Positions 35,807 through 44,387 are shown, counted from the first letter of the stretch. The stretch: DNA of 64,000 nt from Hymenobacter sublimis (GCF_023101345.1 NZ_CP095848.1:2231501-2295500), one strand, 5' to 3'. Translations and numbers: made by a program. The notes: generated by a model from the letters alone, not told the origin.

Positions 35807-36184
35807 TCAGAGGTTGCCGTATAAGTCGGCGAATACCAGCACGTGCCCGTAAGCCTCCGTTGTCGGGGGGCGCACAATGGTTACGCCCGCGGACAGCAGC
35901 TGCTGATAATCCCGCGCTAGGTTATCGGTATAAAGAAACAGCGCCACGCGGCCGCCCGTCTGGTTGCCCACCCGAGCGGCTTGTTCGGGGCTAGTGGCAC
36001 GAGCTAGCAGCAGTTCGGCGCCACCAGCAGCACCGCGGGGCGCTACCCGCACCCAGCGTTTCCCGGACCCGAGGTCAGTATCCTCCAGAAGTCGAAAATT
36101 CAGCTTTTGGGTGTAGAAAGCAATGGCCTCATCATAGTCGGCTACTACCAGGGTAAGTAGCGCAATTTGCTGGTGTATACTCAT
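35807..36184 (-). CDS. VOC family protein (glyoxalase/bleomycin-resistance fold)
   Basis: The 125-residue sequence has the beta-alpha-beta-beta-beta start IALLTLVVADYDEAIAFYTQ and the final VFADLYGNL typical of the vicinal-oxygen-chelate superfamily. The ATG at 36184 is chosen because the domain begins there; the frame from 36247 would cross a terminator. Substrate unknown. Confidence 0.85.
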   Translation of the reverse strand: MSIHQQIALLTLVVADYDEAIAFYTQKLNFRLLEDTDLGSGKRWVRVAPRGAAGGAELLLARATSPEQAARVGNQTGGRVALFLYTDNLARDYQQLLSAGVTIVRPPTTEAYGHVLVFADLYGNL

Positions 36185-36204
36185 CTCGGGGGCCGGTGCC
36201 CTAC

Positions 36205-36239
36205 CTAAAAACAGCCTGAGCAGTACACTACTCAGGCTG
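36205..36239 (-). terminator. Rho-independent terminator of the small Lys-rich gene
   Basis: AGCCTGAG and CTCAGGCT form an 8-bp stem. Read on the minus strand it is followed by TTTTT. Confidence 0.75.
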
Positions 36240-36246
36240 CTTGGCA

Positions 36247-36363
36247 CTACTCCTGCTGACGCGCTTTCAAGGCTTTTTTTTCTTCCTTGGCGGCCTTTTT
36301 TTCCTTGGTGGTTTTAGCAGGCTCTTTCTTTTTCTCTTTGCGGGGTTCCTGGGCTTTGGCCAT
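36247..36363 (-). CDS. Tiny Lys/Glu-rich protein
   Basis: A 38-residue ORF begins MAKAQEPRKEKKKEPAK and consists almost entirely of Lys, Glu and Ala. It begins with ATG, has consistent codon use (AAG/AAA Lys) and is followed by a terminator 8 nt after its stop, which supports a real gene. It has no signal peptide. Composition suggests an unstructured nucleic-acid- or ribosome-associated peptide, but function is unknown. Confidence 0.55.
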   Translation of the reverse strand: MAKAQEPRKEKKKEPAKTTKEKKAAKEEKKALKARQQE

Positions 36364-36447
36364 GATAGTAGGGATTTTGAAGAGGAAGGATTCTGGTACT
36401 CTAACGCGCCAGACCGAGCGGGTGTTGTAGCCGGCTAAAAGTACGTA

Positions 36448-36984
36448 TTACTTCAGTAGCGGCAGGTAGCGCTTCTGCAGCAGGTGCAGATGGTGGGCTT
36501 CGTGGCCGGCCAGCATAAAGGCCAGGGCGCGCACGCTCACTGGGGAAGCGCTGGCCGTACCCGTGCGCTCGTAGGCCTCAGCCGGAAACGACTCCAGCAA
36601 GCTCAGGGTAGCGGCGCGCACGGCATCGTATTCCCGCAGAATATCCTCCAGCGGCCTCTCGTCGGCACCGGAGGCGGGCACGTAGGCGTCCTGGTCGAAG
36701 CCCGGCAGGGGCTGTTGGTCGCCGCGGGCAATGCGCAGGGCCCGGTAGGCGAAAATGCGCTCCGTGTCCAGCACGTGCACTAGGCTTTCCTTAATGCTCC
36801 ACTTGCCGGGTGCGTAGCGCAGGCGGGCCTGCTCGTCGGTGAGGCCGTGGAGTAGCTGCTGCAGGGTTGCGGGCTGCTCCCGCAGCTGCTGCAGCGGGCT
36901 GTGGCCTTCCGGAACGAGGCGGATATACGTGGCGTAGTACGGCGCGTACTGGTCGGCACTGGGGCGGGTAGTAAGGTGGCTCAT
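36448..36984 (-). CDS. DinB family protein
   Basis: The four-helix DinB/YfiT fold is recognised by GKWSIKESLVHVLDTERIFA (about residues 60-79, first metal His) and the final AGHEAHHLHLLQKRY (second His pair). Members bind a divalent metal and many are thiol-dependent transferases in bacillithiol-type chemistry. The specific role is unknown. A near-consensus box TAgtTTcG ends 4 nt before the ATG. Confidence 0.87.
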   Translation of the reverse strand: MSHLTTRPSADQYAPYYATYIRLVPEGHSPLQQLREQPATLQQLLHGLTDEQARLRYAPGKWSIKESLVHVLDTERIFAYRALRIARGDQQPLPGFDQDAYVPASGADERPLEDILREYDAVRAATLSLLESFPAEAYERTGTASASPVSVRALAFMLAGHEAHHLHLLQKRYLPLLK

Positions 36985-37182
36985 GAGGCGAAACTACGGG
37001 AATAGCGTCATTTTCAAGCCTCTGATTTCTCTAGCTCTTTACTAAACATGGCGCAACGACCAGGCCATCACGGGGCTATTTCTGGGGCACGGCAGCTAGT
37101 TACAGGCTCCAAACAACCACAACCGACAACGCGCAACAACCCCGTAGCGTAGAGTAGGCATTTGCTTCATCACTCCCATTCT

Positions 37183-37710
37183 ATGGCCTCTCTCCTAGAC
37201 AAAGGTTTTTCCATTTCCAAAAACGCCCTGTTCAGTGTCTTTCTGAACCGCGCCGGCAAGCTCCTGGGCCGCCCGTTCAAAGTAGTTATGGTACTGAACG
37301 AGGTAGCCAACAAGCTGGCCAGCAAAGAAAGCAAGGACAGCAAATTCAAGCAGCTTTTTGACGTAGGCTACACCGTGGTGCGCTTGGTGCGTAACTACGT
37401 AAGCGGCAGCTACCGCCAAATCGAAACTGGCACCATTGTGTCGGCCTTGGGCGTACTGCTCTACACCCTGTCCCCCGTTGATCTGGTGCCTGATTTCGTA
37501 CCCGTGGTAGGTTTCCTCGACGACTTGGCTTTGCTGAGCTGGTTCGTGGAGAAGTTCCAGGGTGAAATTGTCCGGTTCCGGGAGTGGGAGCAAACCAATG
37601 CTGCCGAAGAAACCGATGACATTCCGGCTGCTTCGGCCAAGCCCGTGTACGCCGCGTCCAATACCAACGCCGAAAATGCACCGGCCGTAGCCGAAATGGG
37701 TCACTCCTAG
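37183..37710 (+). CDS. YkvA/DUF1232 family membrane protein
   Basis: The DUF1232 signature is VLLYTLSPVDLVPDFVPVVG followed by FLDDLAL (about residues 93-120), a hydrophobic hairpin that likely inserts in the membrane. The N-terminal half is helical and the C-terminal tail is disordered. Function is unknown. The ATG at 37183 gives 175 residues and matches the family N-terminus MASLLDKGFSISKNA. Confidence 0.87.
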   Translation: MASLLDKGFSISKNALFSVFLNRAGKLLGRPFKVVMVLNEVANKLASKESKDSKFKQLFDVGYTVVRLVRNYVSGSYRQIETGTIVSALGVLLYTLSPVDLVPDFVPVVGFLDDLALLSWFVEKFQGEIVRFREWEQTNAAEETDDIPAASAKPVYAASNTNAENAPAVAEMGHS

Positions 37711-37741
37711 CCTGAGTTTCCTACCGCGCCGTACTTCTAAT

Positions 37742-37781
37742 AGCACTACTACCGCTTCTTGGGCGGTGGTAGTGCTTTTTT
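37742..37781 (+). terminator. Rho-independent terminator of the ykvA-like gene
   Basis: AGCACTACTACCGC pairs with GCGGTGGTAGTGCT (one G-T pair) and is followed by TTTTT. Confidence 0.85.
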
Positions 37782-37890
37782 GCGTGTGCAGGGGCAGGCA
37801 GGCTGGCCTCGACACGCCGTGCCTGCCGCCGGTTCGCTATTTTTGCTTCATCTTTTCCGCTGACCACCCACCAGCACAACTCTTTTTTGT

Positions 37891-40152
37891 ATGCGCGTAC
37901 GTTCCCGGCTGGCTCTGCTGGCCCTCACGCTCCTTTCCTGCCTGCCCCAGGCCCGCGCCGACGAAGGCATGTGGCTGCCCTTGCTGCTCAAGCAGCTCAA
38001 CGAGGCCGATATGCAGAAAAAAGGCCTCAAGCTCACGGCTGAGCAGATTTATTCCATCAACCAAGGCAGCCTCAAGGACGCCGTAGTCCAGTTTGGTGGC
38101 GGCTGCACCGGCGAAATCATCAGCGACCAAGGCCTGCTGCTCACCAACCACCACTGCGGTTACGGCCAGATTCAGAGCCACTCTTCCGTAGAGAAGGACT
38201 ACCTCACGAAGGGCTATTGGGCCATGAGCCGCGACCAGGAGCTGCCCAACCCTGGCCTCACGGCTACCTTCATTGTGCGCATGGAAGACGTGACCAGCCA
38301 GGTGCTGGCCGGCGTGCCCACCACCGGTATTGTGGAGGCCGAGCGCGAGAAGCTAGTGCAGGTAAATAGCCAGCGCGTGGCCCAGGCTGCCGTGCAAGGC
38401 ACCGGCTACCAGGCCTTTGTGCGCCCCATGTTCAACGGCAACGAGTACTACCTCTTCCTGACGGAAGTATTCCAGGACATCCGGCTGGTGGGCGCGCCGC
38501 CGAGCAGCATCGGCAAGTTCGGGGGCGACACCGACAACTGGGCCTGGCCCCGCCACACCGGCGACTTCAGCATCTTCCGCATCTATGCCGGCCCCGACAA
38601 CAAACCCGCGCCCTACTCCCCCGACAACAAGCCCTTCAAACCCCGCCACCACCTGCCCATTTCCCTGGGCGGCGTGCAGCCCGGCGACTTTACCCTGGTG
38701 TTCGGCTTTCCCGGTCGCACCAACGAGTACCTGACCTCCTGGGGCGTGGATGAGGTGTACTCGCTGTCGAACCCCGCCAAAATTAAGGTGCGCGACGCCA
38801 AGCTGCGGGTGCTGGACGCCGACATGAAAGCTTCCGATAAGGTGCGCATTCAGTACGCCGCCAAGTACGCCAGCATTGCCAACTACTGGAAAAAGTGGAT
38901 TGGCGAAACCCGCGGCCTCAAAAAGCTCGACGCCGTGCGCGTGAAGCAGCAGCAAGAAGCCCAGTTCCAGAAGTGGGCCGAAAGCGGCGACGCTGCCCGC
39001 CGCGCGGCCTTTGCCGGATTGCTCCCGGAGCTGCAAAAGAACTACACCACCGCCCGCGACTATACCCTGGCCCGCGACTACGTCACGGAAGCTGCCCTGG
39101 GCGTGGAGCTGGTGAGCTACGCCAACAGCCTGCTACCCCTGCTGGAGCTGGCCGACAAGAAAGCCTCCGCCGAGGAGCTGGCCGCCGCCGCCGAGAAAGC
39201 CAAGAAAGGCTCCGTCGGCTTCTTCCGCAACTACAGCGCCCCCACCGACCAGAAGGTGGCCGCGGCCCTGCTACCCCTCTACGCCAACGGCACGCCAGCC
39301 GCGCTGCTACCCGCCCACGTGAAGAATCTGCAGAAGCAGTACGCTACCACCGGCTGGCCGGCTTACGCGGCCCAACTCTACGGCAAGTCGCGCCTGATTT
39401 CCCAGGAATCGGCCTACGTGGTGCTGGATGAGGTAGCGAAAGGCAACGTAACCAATTTGCGCCAGGACCCGGCCGTGCAGCTGGCCCAAGCCATTGTGAG
39501 CACCTACCGCCAGCAGGTGCTGCCTACCTACACCGCCGCCACCGACAATATTGCCCTGCTGCAGCGCACCTACGTGGCCGGCCTACGCCTGCAGCAGCCG
39601 GAGCGCAAGTTCTACCCCGATGCCAACTCCACTCTGCGCGTGGCCTACGGTCAGGTAGCTGGCTACCAGCCCGCCGATGGTACGAAGTACGACTTCTACA
39701 CCACCCTCGACGGCATCATGGAAAAAGCCGACCCCACCAACCCTGACTTTGAAGTGCCCGCTCGCCTTGCCGAGCTGTACAAAAACAAGGATTTTGGCCC
39801 CTATGCATACAAAGGCACCGTGCCCGTGGCCTTCATTGCCACCAACCACACCACCGGCGGCAACTCCGGCTCGCCCGTCATCAACGGCCGCGGGGAGCTA
39901 ATCGGCACCAACTTCGACCGCAACTGGGAAGGCACCATGTCCGACATCATGTTCGACCCCGACCGGGTGCGTAACATCACTCTCGACGTGCGCTACATGC
40001 TCTTCGTAGTCGATAAATACGCCGGCGCCGGCCACCTCGTCAAGGAAATGACCCTGGTTGGCGGCCTTGGCAGCGAAGCCGCTACCCCCGAGAATGGCAA
40101 GAAGCTGGAGAAGATCAAAGTGAAGCGTAAGCCGGCCAAGGAGAGGGCTTAA
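37891..40152 (+). CDS. S46 family dipeptidyl peptidase, DPP11-like
   Basis: A signal peptide (MRVRSRLALLALTLLSCLPQ) precedes a bi-lobed serine peptidase. The catalytic triad is seen as TNHHCGY (His at about residue 87-88), WPRHTGDFSIFRIY (Asp) and GGNSGSPV (Ser659). Residue Ser+18 is Arg677 (in TNFDRNWEG). In Porphyromonas S46 enzymes this position is Arg in DPP11, which cuts after Asp/Glu, and Gly in DPP7, so Asp/Glu specificity is predicted. The enzyme works in the periplasm on oligopeptides. Length 753 is a little above DPP11 of Porphyromonas. Confidence 0.93.
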   Translation: MRVRSRLALLALTLLSCLPQARADEGMWLPLLLKQLNEADMQKKGLKLTAEQIYSINQGSLKDAVVQFGGGCTGEIISDQGLLLTNHHCGYGQIQSHSSVEKDYLTKGYWAMSRDQELPNPGLTATFIVRMEDVTSQVLAGVPTTGIVEAEREKLVQVNSQRVAQAAVQGTGYQAFVRPMFNGNEYYLFLTEVFQDIRLVGAPPSSIGKFGGDTDNWAWPRHTGDFSIFRIYAGPDNKPAPYSPDNKPFKPRHHLPISLGGVQPGDFTLVFGFPGRTNEYLTSWGVDEVYSLSNPAKIKVRDAKLRVLDADMKASDKVRIQYAAKYASIANYWKKWIGETRGLKKLDAVRVKQQQEAQFQKWAESGDAARRAAFAGLLPELQKNYTTARDYTLARDYVTEAALGVELVSYANSLLPLLELADKKASAEELAAAAEKAKKGSVGFFRNYSAPTDQKVAAALLPLYANGTPAALLPAHVKNLQKQYATTGWPAYAAQLYGKSRLISQESAYVVLDEVAKGNVTNLRQDPAVQLAQAIVSTYRQQVLPTYTAATDNIALLQRTYVAGLRLQQPERKFYPDANSTLRVAYGQVAGYQPADGTKYDFYTTLDGIMEKADPTNPDFEVPARLAELYKNKDFGPYAYKGTVPVAFIATNHTTGGNSGSPVINGRGELIGTNFDRNWEGTMSDIMFDPDRVRNITLDVRYMLFVVDKYAGAGHLVKEMTLVGGLGSEAATPENGKKLEKIKVKRKPAKERA

Positions 40153-40170
40153 GATGCTGTTGCCATACAA

Positions 40171-40215
40171 GAATGCCCGCCGAGAAACCTATCTTCCGGC
40201 GGGCATTCCTGTTTT
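40171..40215 (+). terminator. Rho-independent terminator of the S46 peptidase gene
   Basis: GAATGCCCGCCG pairs with CGGCGGGCATTC and is followed by CTGTTTTTA. Confidence 0.85.
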
Positions 40216-40226
40216 TATACGGCTAT

Positions 40227-40811
40227 ATGAGCCTCATCTCATCTTACTCAGACTTAAAGCAAATCAGTCGGAGGCTTTCAGAGTCAAATAGCTCTATAAC
40301 CTGTCTATATTCTCATTCCCAGCTACATCTTCGCTGGACACCTCCCACACCGGAGCAAGAAAGGATGACTAGGTTAATGAGCAGACTACTTGTTGGTATA
40401 TGGGTAGCAGTAGGCGTTTATCAAGCATACTATATACTATTAATTGCGCTAACCTTAATAGGGTTGGTGTGGTGGCTTAGAAAGCGTCGTGGTACTGTTG
40501 ATATGTATGAACTACGCTTACAAAATGATATACAGGTTGATACTACAACTAAACAGATCCTGCTTCAAAACATTAACATGATATATCGTGAACGGGTCGC
40601 TCAGGAGAAGCGAGTATTGTTTAGCGAAGTAGAGGGAGTACATGTCCAATCTTCAGGATACGCTGGCATTTTATACCTGAACTTAACTGATAAGACGAAG
40701 CTGTTCCTGCTTGAAATAGAAGCAGAAAATATAGCTCAGCACATAGCCCAGGTCTTACGGAAAGTACTTGGGTTACCACAGCCGGCGCGGAAATCTTGGT
40801 GGCCCTTTTAG
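40227..40811 (+). CDS. Hypothetical membrane protein of atypical composition
   Basis: The 194-residue product has one or two adjacent transmembrane segments (RLLVGIWVAVGVYQAYYILL, LIALTLIGLVWWL, residues about 51-86) and a soluble C-terminal part with a PH-like pattern (VHVQSSGYAGILYLNLTDKT). Codon use is much AT-richer than in the neighbours, with TTA, ATA and AAT frequent, a sign of recent transfer. I chose the ATG at 40227 because the longer frame would start in the preceding terminator. No family recognised. Confidence 0.6.
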   Translation: MSLISSYSDLKQISRRLSESNSSITCLYSHSQLHLRWTPPTPEQERMTRLMSRLLVGIWVAVGVYQAYYILLIALTLIGLVWWLRKRRGTVDMYELRLQNDIQVDTTTKQILLQNINMIYRERVAQEKRVLFSEVEGVHVQSSGYAGILYLNLTDKTKLFLLEIEAENIAQHIAQVLRKVLGLPQPARKSWWPF

Positions 40812-40863
40812 GAAGGCAGCAATAGCTTGAGCTATACCATTATTGCAATTTCTTCTATTAACG

Positions 40864-41460
40864 ATGAAGACAATCTCCGCTGCTCTATTCCTCCTTGCCT
40901 TCTTAACATTTCCTGGTTTTGGGCAGAAACTAATTGGAGCCGGCGGCTATACCCGCGTCGGCGAGAAGTCATTTACTGGCGCTCCTGCCGCAGGGATGCA
41001 CGTTGTACTACCGCTGGGCCGCCGGTTAGTAGTTGGTATCGGGTCCACTGTTGCCCGCAACCGCCAACCCTATCAGGAGTTTGTTCCCGATTTTGACTTT
41101 ACGGGCGGCGGGCGCACCATCACAGAGTATCATAATTTCCTGTACTCCATTCAGGTTGTTGTGGCCCCCCGATTGAAGCTGGTACCACGGCTTGAAGCCG
41201 TGCTAGGACCAAGTGCTGGCCTATACGTGGTGGGCTCCCGCGAGCGGACCGATGAAATACGGGCAGGCTTTGGGCTATGGTCAGGGCTGACGTACCAGCA
41301 GCTATGGGGCAGCCGATTTAACTTAGAAGCTCTGTTTCATCCTCGAATTTTGCGGCCAAACCTGCCGGTTGAAGACGCCAATTTTCGATTTGACGGTCAG
41401 CATCTGTTTGTCTGGGATGCTCAAATAGGTATTTCCTATAATCTGCGGAAGCAACCGTAG
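40864..41460 (+). CDS. Outer-membrane beta-barrel-type protein
   Basis: A signal peptide (MKTISAALFLLAFLTFPGFG) is followed by alternating hydrophobic/polar strands (RLVVGIGSTVARN, NFLYSIQVVVAPRLKLVPRL, LFVWDAQIGISYNL), as in small 8-stranded barrels. The protein is 198 residues. Function is unknown; it is probably an outer-membrane structural or adhesion protein. The ATG at 40864 is chosen because of the signal peptide. Confidence 0.65.
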   Translation: MKTISAALFLLAFLTFPGFGQKLIGAGGYTRVGEKSFTGAPAAGMHVVLPLGRRLVVGIGSTVARNRQPYQEFVPDFDFTGGGRTITEYHNFLYSIQVVVAPRLKLVPRLEAVLGPSAGLYVVGSRERTDEIRAGFGLWSGLTYQQLWGSRFNLEALFHPRILRPNLPVEDANFRFDGQHLFVWDAQIGISYNLRKQP

Positions 41461-41496
41461 CTTTAAACGCCTCTCGCTTCTTTCCCCGCCCATCCC

Positions 41497-42774
41497 GTGC
41501 GCCTACCTCTCTTCACCAGCCTGTTCTTATTGGGCCTGACCTCCCTAGCCCAAACCGTAGCGCCTCCTACTCCCGCGCTGCTAATTCGCCCTGCGGCCGT
41601 TTTCGACGGAGAAACGTTGCACCCCGGCTGGGCCGTACTGACGGAAGGTTCCACCATTAAAGCCGTAGGGCCGGCCGCCCAGCTCACGGCCCCGGCTGGC
41701 GCCCGCATTCTGGAGTTGCCGGGCCTGACCTTACTGCCGGGCCTCATTGAGGGCCACAGTCACCTGCTGCTCCACCCCTACAACGAAACTAGTTGGAACG
41801 ACCAGGTGCTTCAAGAATCGGAGGCGCTACGGGTGGCCCGCGCTACGGCCCATGCCCACCGGACGCTGGAAGCCGGCTTTACTACCGTCCGAGACCTGGG
41901 CAGCGAGGGCGCCGGCTACGCCGATGTGGGCCTCAAGCAAGCCATTGACCGGGGCCTGATTCCGGGGCCGCGCATGGTGGTGGCCACCCGGGCGCTGGTA
42001 GCAACGGGCTCCTACGGCCCCAAGCTGCTCTCAGGCTTCGACGTACCCCAGGGCGCCCAAGAGGCCGACGGCGTGGATGGCATCATCCGGGCGGTGCGCG
42101 AGCAGATCGGCAAAGGAGCCGATGTAATTAAGGTGTACGCCGACTACCGCTGGGGCCCCAACGAGCCCAGCCGCCCCACTTTCTCCCAAGACGAGCTAAA
42201 CCTGATTGTGCAGACGGCCCGCAGCGCCGGCCGCCCCGTAGTAGCTCACGCCAGTACGCCCGAGGGCATGCGCCGCGCCACCCTGGCCGGGGTGCAAACC
42301 ATTGAGCACGGCGACGCCGGCACACCCGAAATCTTCAAGCTGATGAAGCAACGCGGGGTAGCGCTATGCCCCACCGTAGCCGCCGGCGACGCTACCTCCC
42401 AGTACCGCGGCTGGCGCAAAGGCCAGGACCCTGAGCCCGAGCGCATTCAGCAGAAAAAGCAGTCGGTGAAGGCGGCCCTACAAAGCGGCGTGGCACTGGC
42501 CTACGGCGGCGATGTAGGCGTTTTCGCGCACGGCGACAACCTGCGCGAAGCCGAGCTGCTGGTGCAGGAATACGGCTTTACCAGTCTGCAAGCCCTGCGC
42601 GGCTTCACCAGTGCCAATGCCCGCATCTTCCAGCTCTCCGACCGGGGTAGCATCCGGCCCGGCCTGCTCGCCGACCTCGTGGCCGTAGCCGGCGACCCCA
42701 CCAAAGACATCAAAGCCCTGCGGCAGGTGCGGCTGATAGTGAAAGGCGGGGTAGTGGTAAAAGAACAAGAATAG
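41497..42774 (+). CDS. Amidohydrolase family protein (imidazolonepropionase-like), exported
   Basis: The TIM-barrel metal site is visible as EGHSHLL (first His pair), DVIKVYAD (Lys that is carboxylated), VVAHAST and TIEHGD (His ligands) and AYGGDVGVF (Asp). The N-terminus is a signal peptide (MRLPLFTSLFLLGLTSLAQ), translated from a GTG at 41497. Such exported amidohydrolases cleave amide bonds of peptides or prolyl/xenobiotic substrates; the substrate cannot be told. The TAG stop lies at the start of an inverted-repeat element (42772-42996). Confidence 0.9.
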   Translation: MRLPLFTSLFLLGLTSLAQTVAPPTPALLIRPAAVFDGETLHPGWAVLTEGSTIKAVGPAAQLTAPAGARILELPGLTLLPGLIEGHSHLLLHPYNETSWNDQVLQESEALRVARATAHAHRTLEAGFTTVRDLGSEGAGYADVGLKQAIDRGLIPGPRMVVATRALVATGSYGPKLLSGFDVPQGAQEADGVDGIIRAVREQIGKGADVIKVYADYRWGPNEPSRPTFSQDELNLIVQTARSAGRPVVAHASTPEGMRRATLAGVQTIEHGDAGTPEIFKLMKQRGVALCPTVAAGDATSQYRGWRKGQDPEPERIQQKKQSVKAALQSGVALAYGGDVGVFAHGDNLREAELLVQEYGFTSLQALRGFTSANARIFQLSDRGSIRPGLLADLVAVAGDPTKDIKALRQVRLIVKGGVVVKEQE

Positions 42775-42996
42775 ACGGATTTGAGGATTGTCCGGGTTAT
42801 TAGTGGCGACTTTGCACGTCATGCAGAGGCGGAGCCGAAGCATCTCGCGTGCTGAGGTTGCAGTGCTAATCAGATGTCAGCACACGAGATGTTTCGGCTT
42901 CGCCTCTGCATGAGGTTCTTAATAAGAAGCGTGAACAGGAGCCGAAATCGTGACCAAAATCCGCGAAATCCTTTAATCCGCTTAATCTACGATTCA
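42772..42996. repeat. Stop-codon-anchored inverted-repeat element (no ORF)
   Basis: The left arm starts at the TAG of the amidohydrolase gene (TAGACGGATTTGAGGATTG). The right arm, read outwards from the convergent glycosyltransferase gene, starts at its TGA (TGAATCGTAGATTAAGCGG). Both arms contain repeated CGGATT units, and the unit family is shared with the element at 45268-45839. The CGAAGCATCTC hairpin 42819-42913 is nested inside. Confidence 0.6.
42819..42913. repeat. Inverted repeat of the CGAAGCATCTC family
   Basis: The 37-bp arms 42819-42855 and 42877-42913 differ at 3 positions and enclose 21 nt. The arm shares GCCGAAGCATCTC with the element at 3551-3650. Confidence 0.75.
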
Positions 42997-43752
42997 CGGT
43001 CGCTCAATTCCCAATTTCTGCAGTTGCTGAGCGTATTTATCGTAAATCACCCGCAGGTCCTGGCCGTGCTTGTCGGCATCGACGCCGATGCTGACGTTGC
43101 TGGTGTGGAAGCGGTGCAAGTGGCTGAGGTGGGGGCAGATAACGGGCTGGTGGCCCGCCAGCAGGAAGCGCACGTAGAGGTCCAGGTCTTCGGCCATTTC
43201 AATCTGCTCGTCGTAGCCGCCTACCTCCTCGAAGAGCGCGCGACTGTAGCACACGTTGCCCTGAATGAAGTGTTCGGCCCGAAAAATGGCGCGCAGCATA
43301 TCCATTGGCGAGTCGAACTTCCAAGCGTAGTAATCTTCATTGGGCAGGTAGCGCCGGTCCTGGTCTACCCGTAGGAAGTCGGCTACCAGCCAGGGGCGGC
43401 CGGGGTGCTGCTGAATCTGGTCGGCGTAGTGGAACAGCGTGCGTTGCAGCAGAATATCGTCGTCGTCGAGGGGTACAATCCAGCTGTCGGCGGGGGCATC
43501 ATGGCGGATCAGCAGGTTGCGGGCCGGGCCGGGTAGTAGCTTGTGGGGCTGGCTACGGACCCGAAGCGCGATGCCATCCTGCGTGGCCGCCTGGCGCAGC
43601 CACTCGGCCGAGTCGTCGGTGGAGGCGTTTTCGCAGATGAGGTGGTCATACGAGAAATCCAGGGGCGCCGAAACGGAGGCCCGCACGCTGGCTACCGCCT
43701 CGGGCAGCAAGTCGCGGCGGTTGTGGGTCGGGGTAATTACGGAAAAATGCAT
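42994..43752 (-). CDS. Family 2 glycosyltransferase
   Basis: The GT-A fold begins HFSVITPTHNRRDLLPEAV, has CENASTDDSAEWL and the metal-binding DxD-type run PLDDDDILL (about residues 95-103), then the acceptor side EMAEDLDLYVRFL. It transfers a sugar from a nucleotide sugar, in an unknown polysaccharide or lipid pathway. It has no membrane segment, and at 252 residues is a minimal one-domain enzyme. No other polysaccharide genes are adjacent. Confidence 0.87.
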   Translation of the reverse strand: MHFSVITPTHNRRDLLPEAVASVRASVSAPLDFSYDHLICENASTDDSAEWLRQAATQDGIALRVRSQPHKLLPGPARNLLIRHDAPADSWIVPLDDDDILLQRTLFHYADQIQQHPGRPWLVADFLRVDQDRRYLPNEDYYAWKFDSPMDMLRAIFRAEHFIQGNVCYSRALFEEVGGYDEQIEMAEDLDLYVRFLLAGHQPVICPHLSHLHRFHTSNVSIGVDADKHGQDLRVIYDKYAQQLQKLGIERP

Positions 43753-43852
43753 GCTCCCTATTCTGGCTGAAGCTCAAAAAAGTTACAGCCGCCCCGCCGC
43801 CGTCAACCTTCGCTGAGCGAGTGGCGTTATGGTCGTGTCCGCTGCATGTCTC

Positions 43853-44152
43853 ATGGCCAAGTTTGTTGTTACGCTCCGTTTACCCGATTTTTTCGATGAG
43901 GATTTTATCGCTCTCATCCCGCGTCACCGCGCCTTTATTAATCAGCTGATCGAGGAAAATATCGTGGAGTCGTACGCCATCAGCGCCGACCGCACCCGCG
44001 GTTGGGTAACCATGAACGGCCAAAACGCGGCTACCGTCCGGGCCGTGGTGGAGCGCTTTCCCCTGTACCGGTTTCTGCGCGAAATCGAAATCGACGAGCT
44101 ATTTGTCTTCGATAGCACCGCCAGCCGCTTCCCCCGCATCAGCCTCAATTAG
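43853..44152 (+). CDS. YciI-like/muconolactone-isomerase-fold protein
   Basis: The 99-residue protein (MAKFVVTLRLPDFFDEDFIA) has the ferredoxin-like dimeric alpha+beta fold pattern, with PRHRAFINQLIEENIVESYA and RFPLYRFLREIEIDELFVFD. No catalytic motif is obvious. Function unknown. The ATG at 43853 is chosen; the stop is directly followed by the inverted-repeat element at 44154. Confidence 0.7.
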   Translation: MAKFVVTLRLPDFFDEDFIALIPRHRAFINQLIEENIVESYAISADRTRGWVTMNGQNAATVRAVVERFPLYRFLREIEIDELFVFDSTASRFPRISLN

Positions 44153-44153
44153 T

Positions 44154-44336
44154 TGAGATGGTGAGTTTGACGTTCTGTTAGCTCCAACGCTAGCCCCAGC
44201 GGGGTGGCTGGCACCTACCGCGCAACGACCGGTGTTGCCCCACTGGGGCTGTTTGAGACGCTTGATGTGCGTTTCTCTACCGATAGCCGCTCCTCCGGGG
44301 CTACCGCGCCGTCGGAACGTCAAACTCACCATTTCA
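44154..44336. mobile_element. MITE-like element, 183 bp with 22-bp terminal inverted repeats
   Basis: Ends 44154-44175 and 44315-44336 are inverted copies with one mismatch (core GGTGAGTTTGACGTTC). Inside is a second inverted repeat, AGCCCCAGCGGGGTGGC near 44193 against GTTGCCCCACTGGGGCT near 44234. No ORF is inside. A nearby ACTCACCATCTC copy follows the right end. This is compatible with a non-autonomous transposon or a REPIN-type element. Confidence 0.6.
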
Positions 44337-44387
44337 CCACTCACCATCTCACCTCTTCTTCCGGCTTGATTTCTGCTAACCGGCTTG

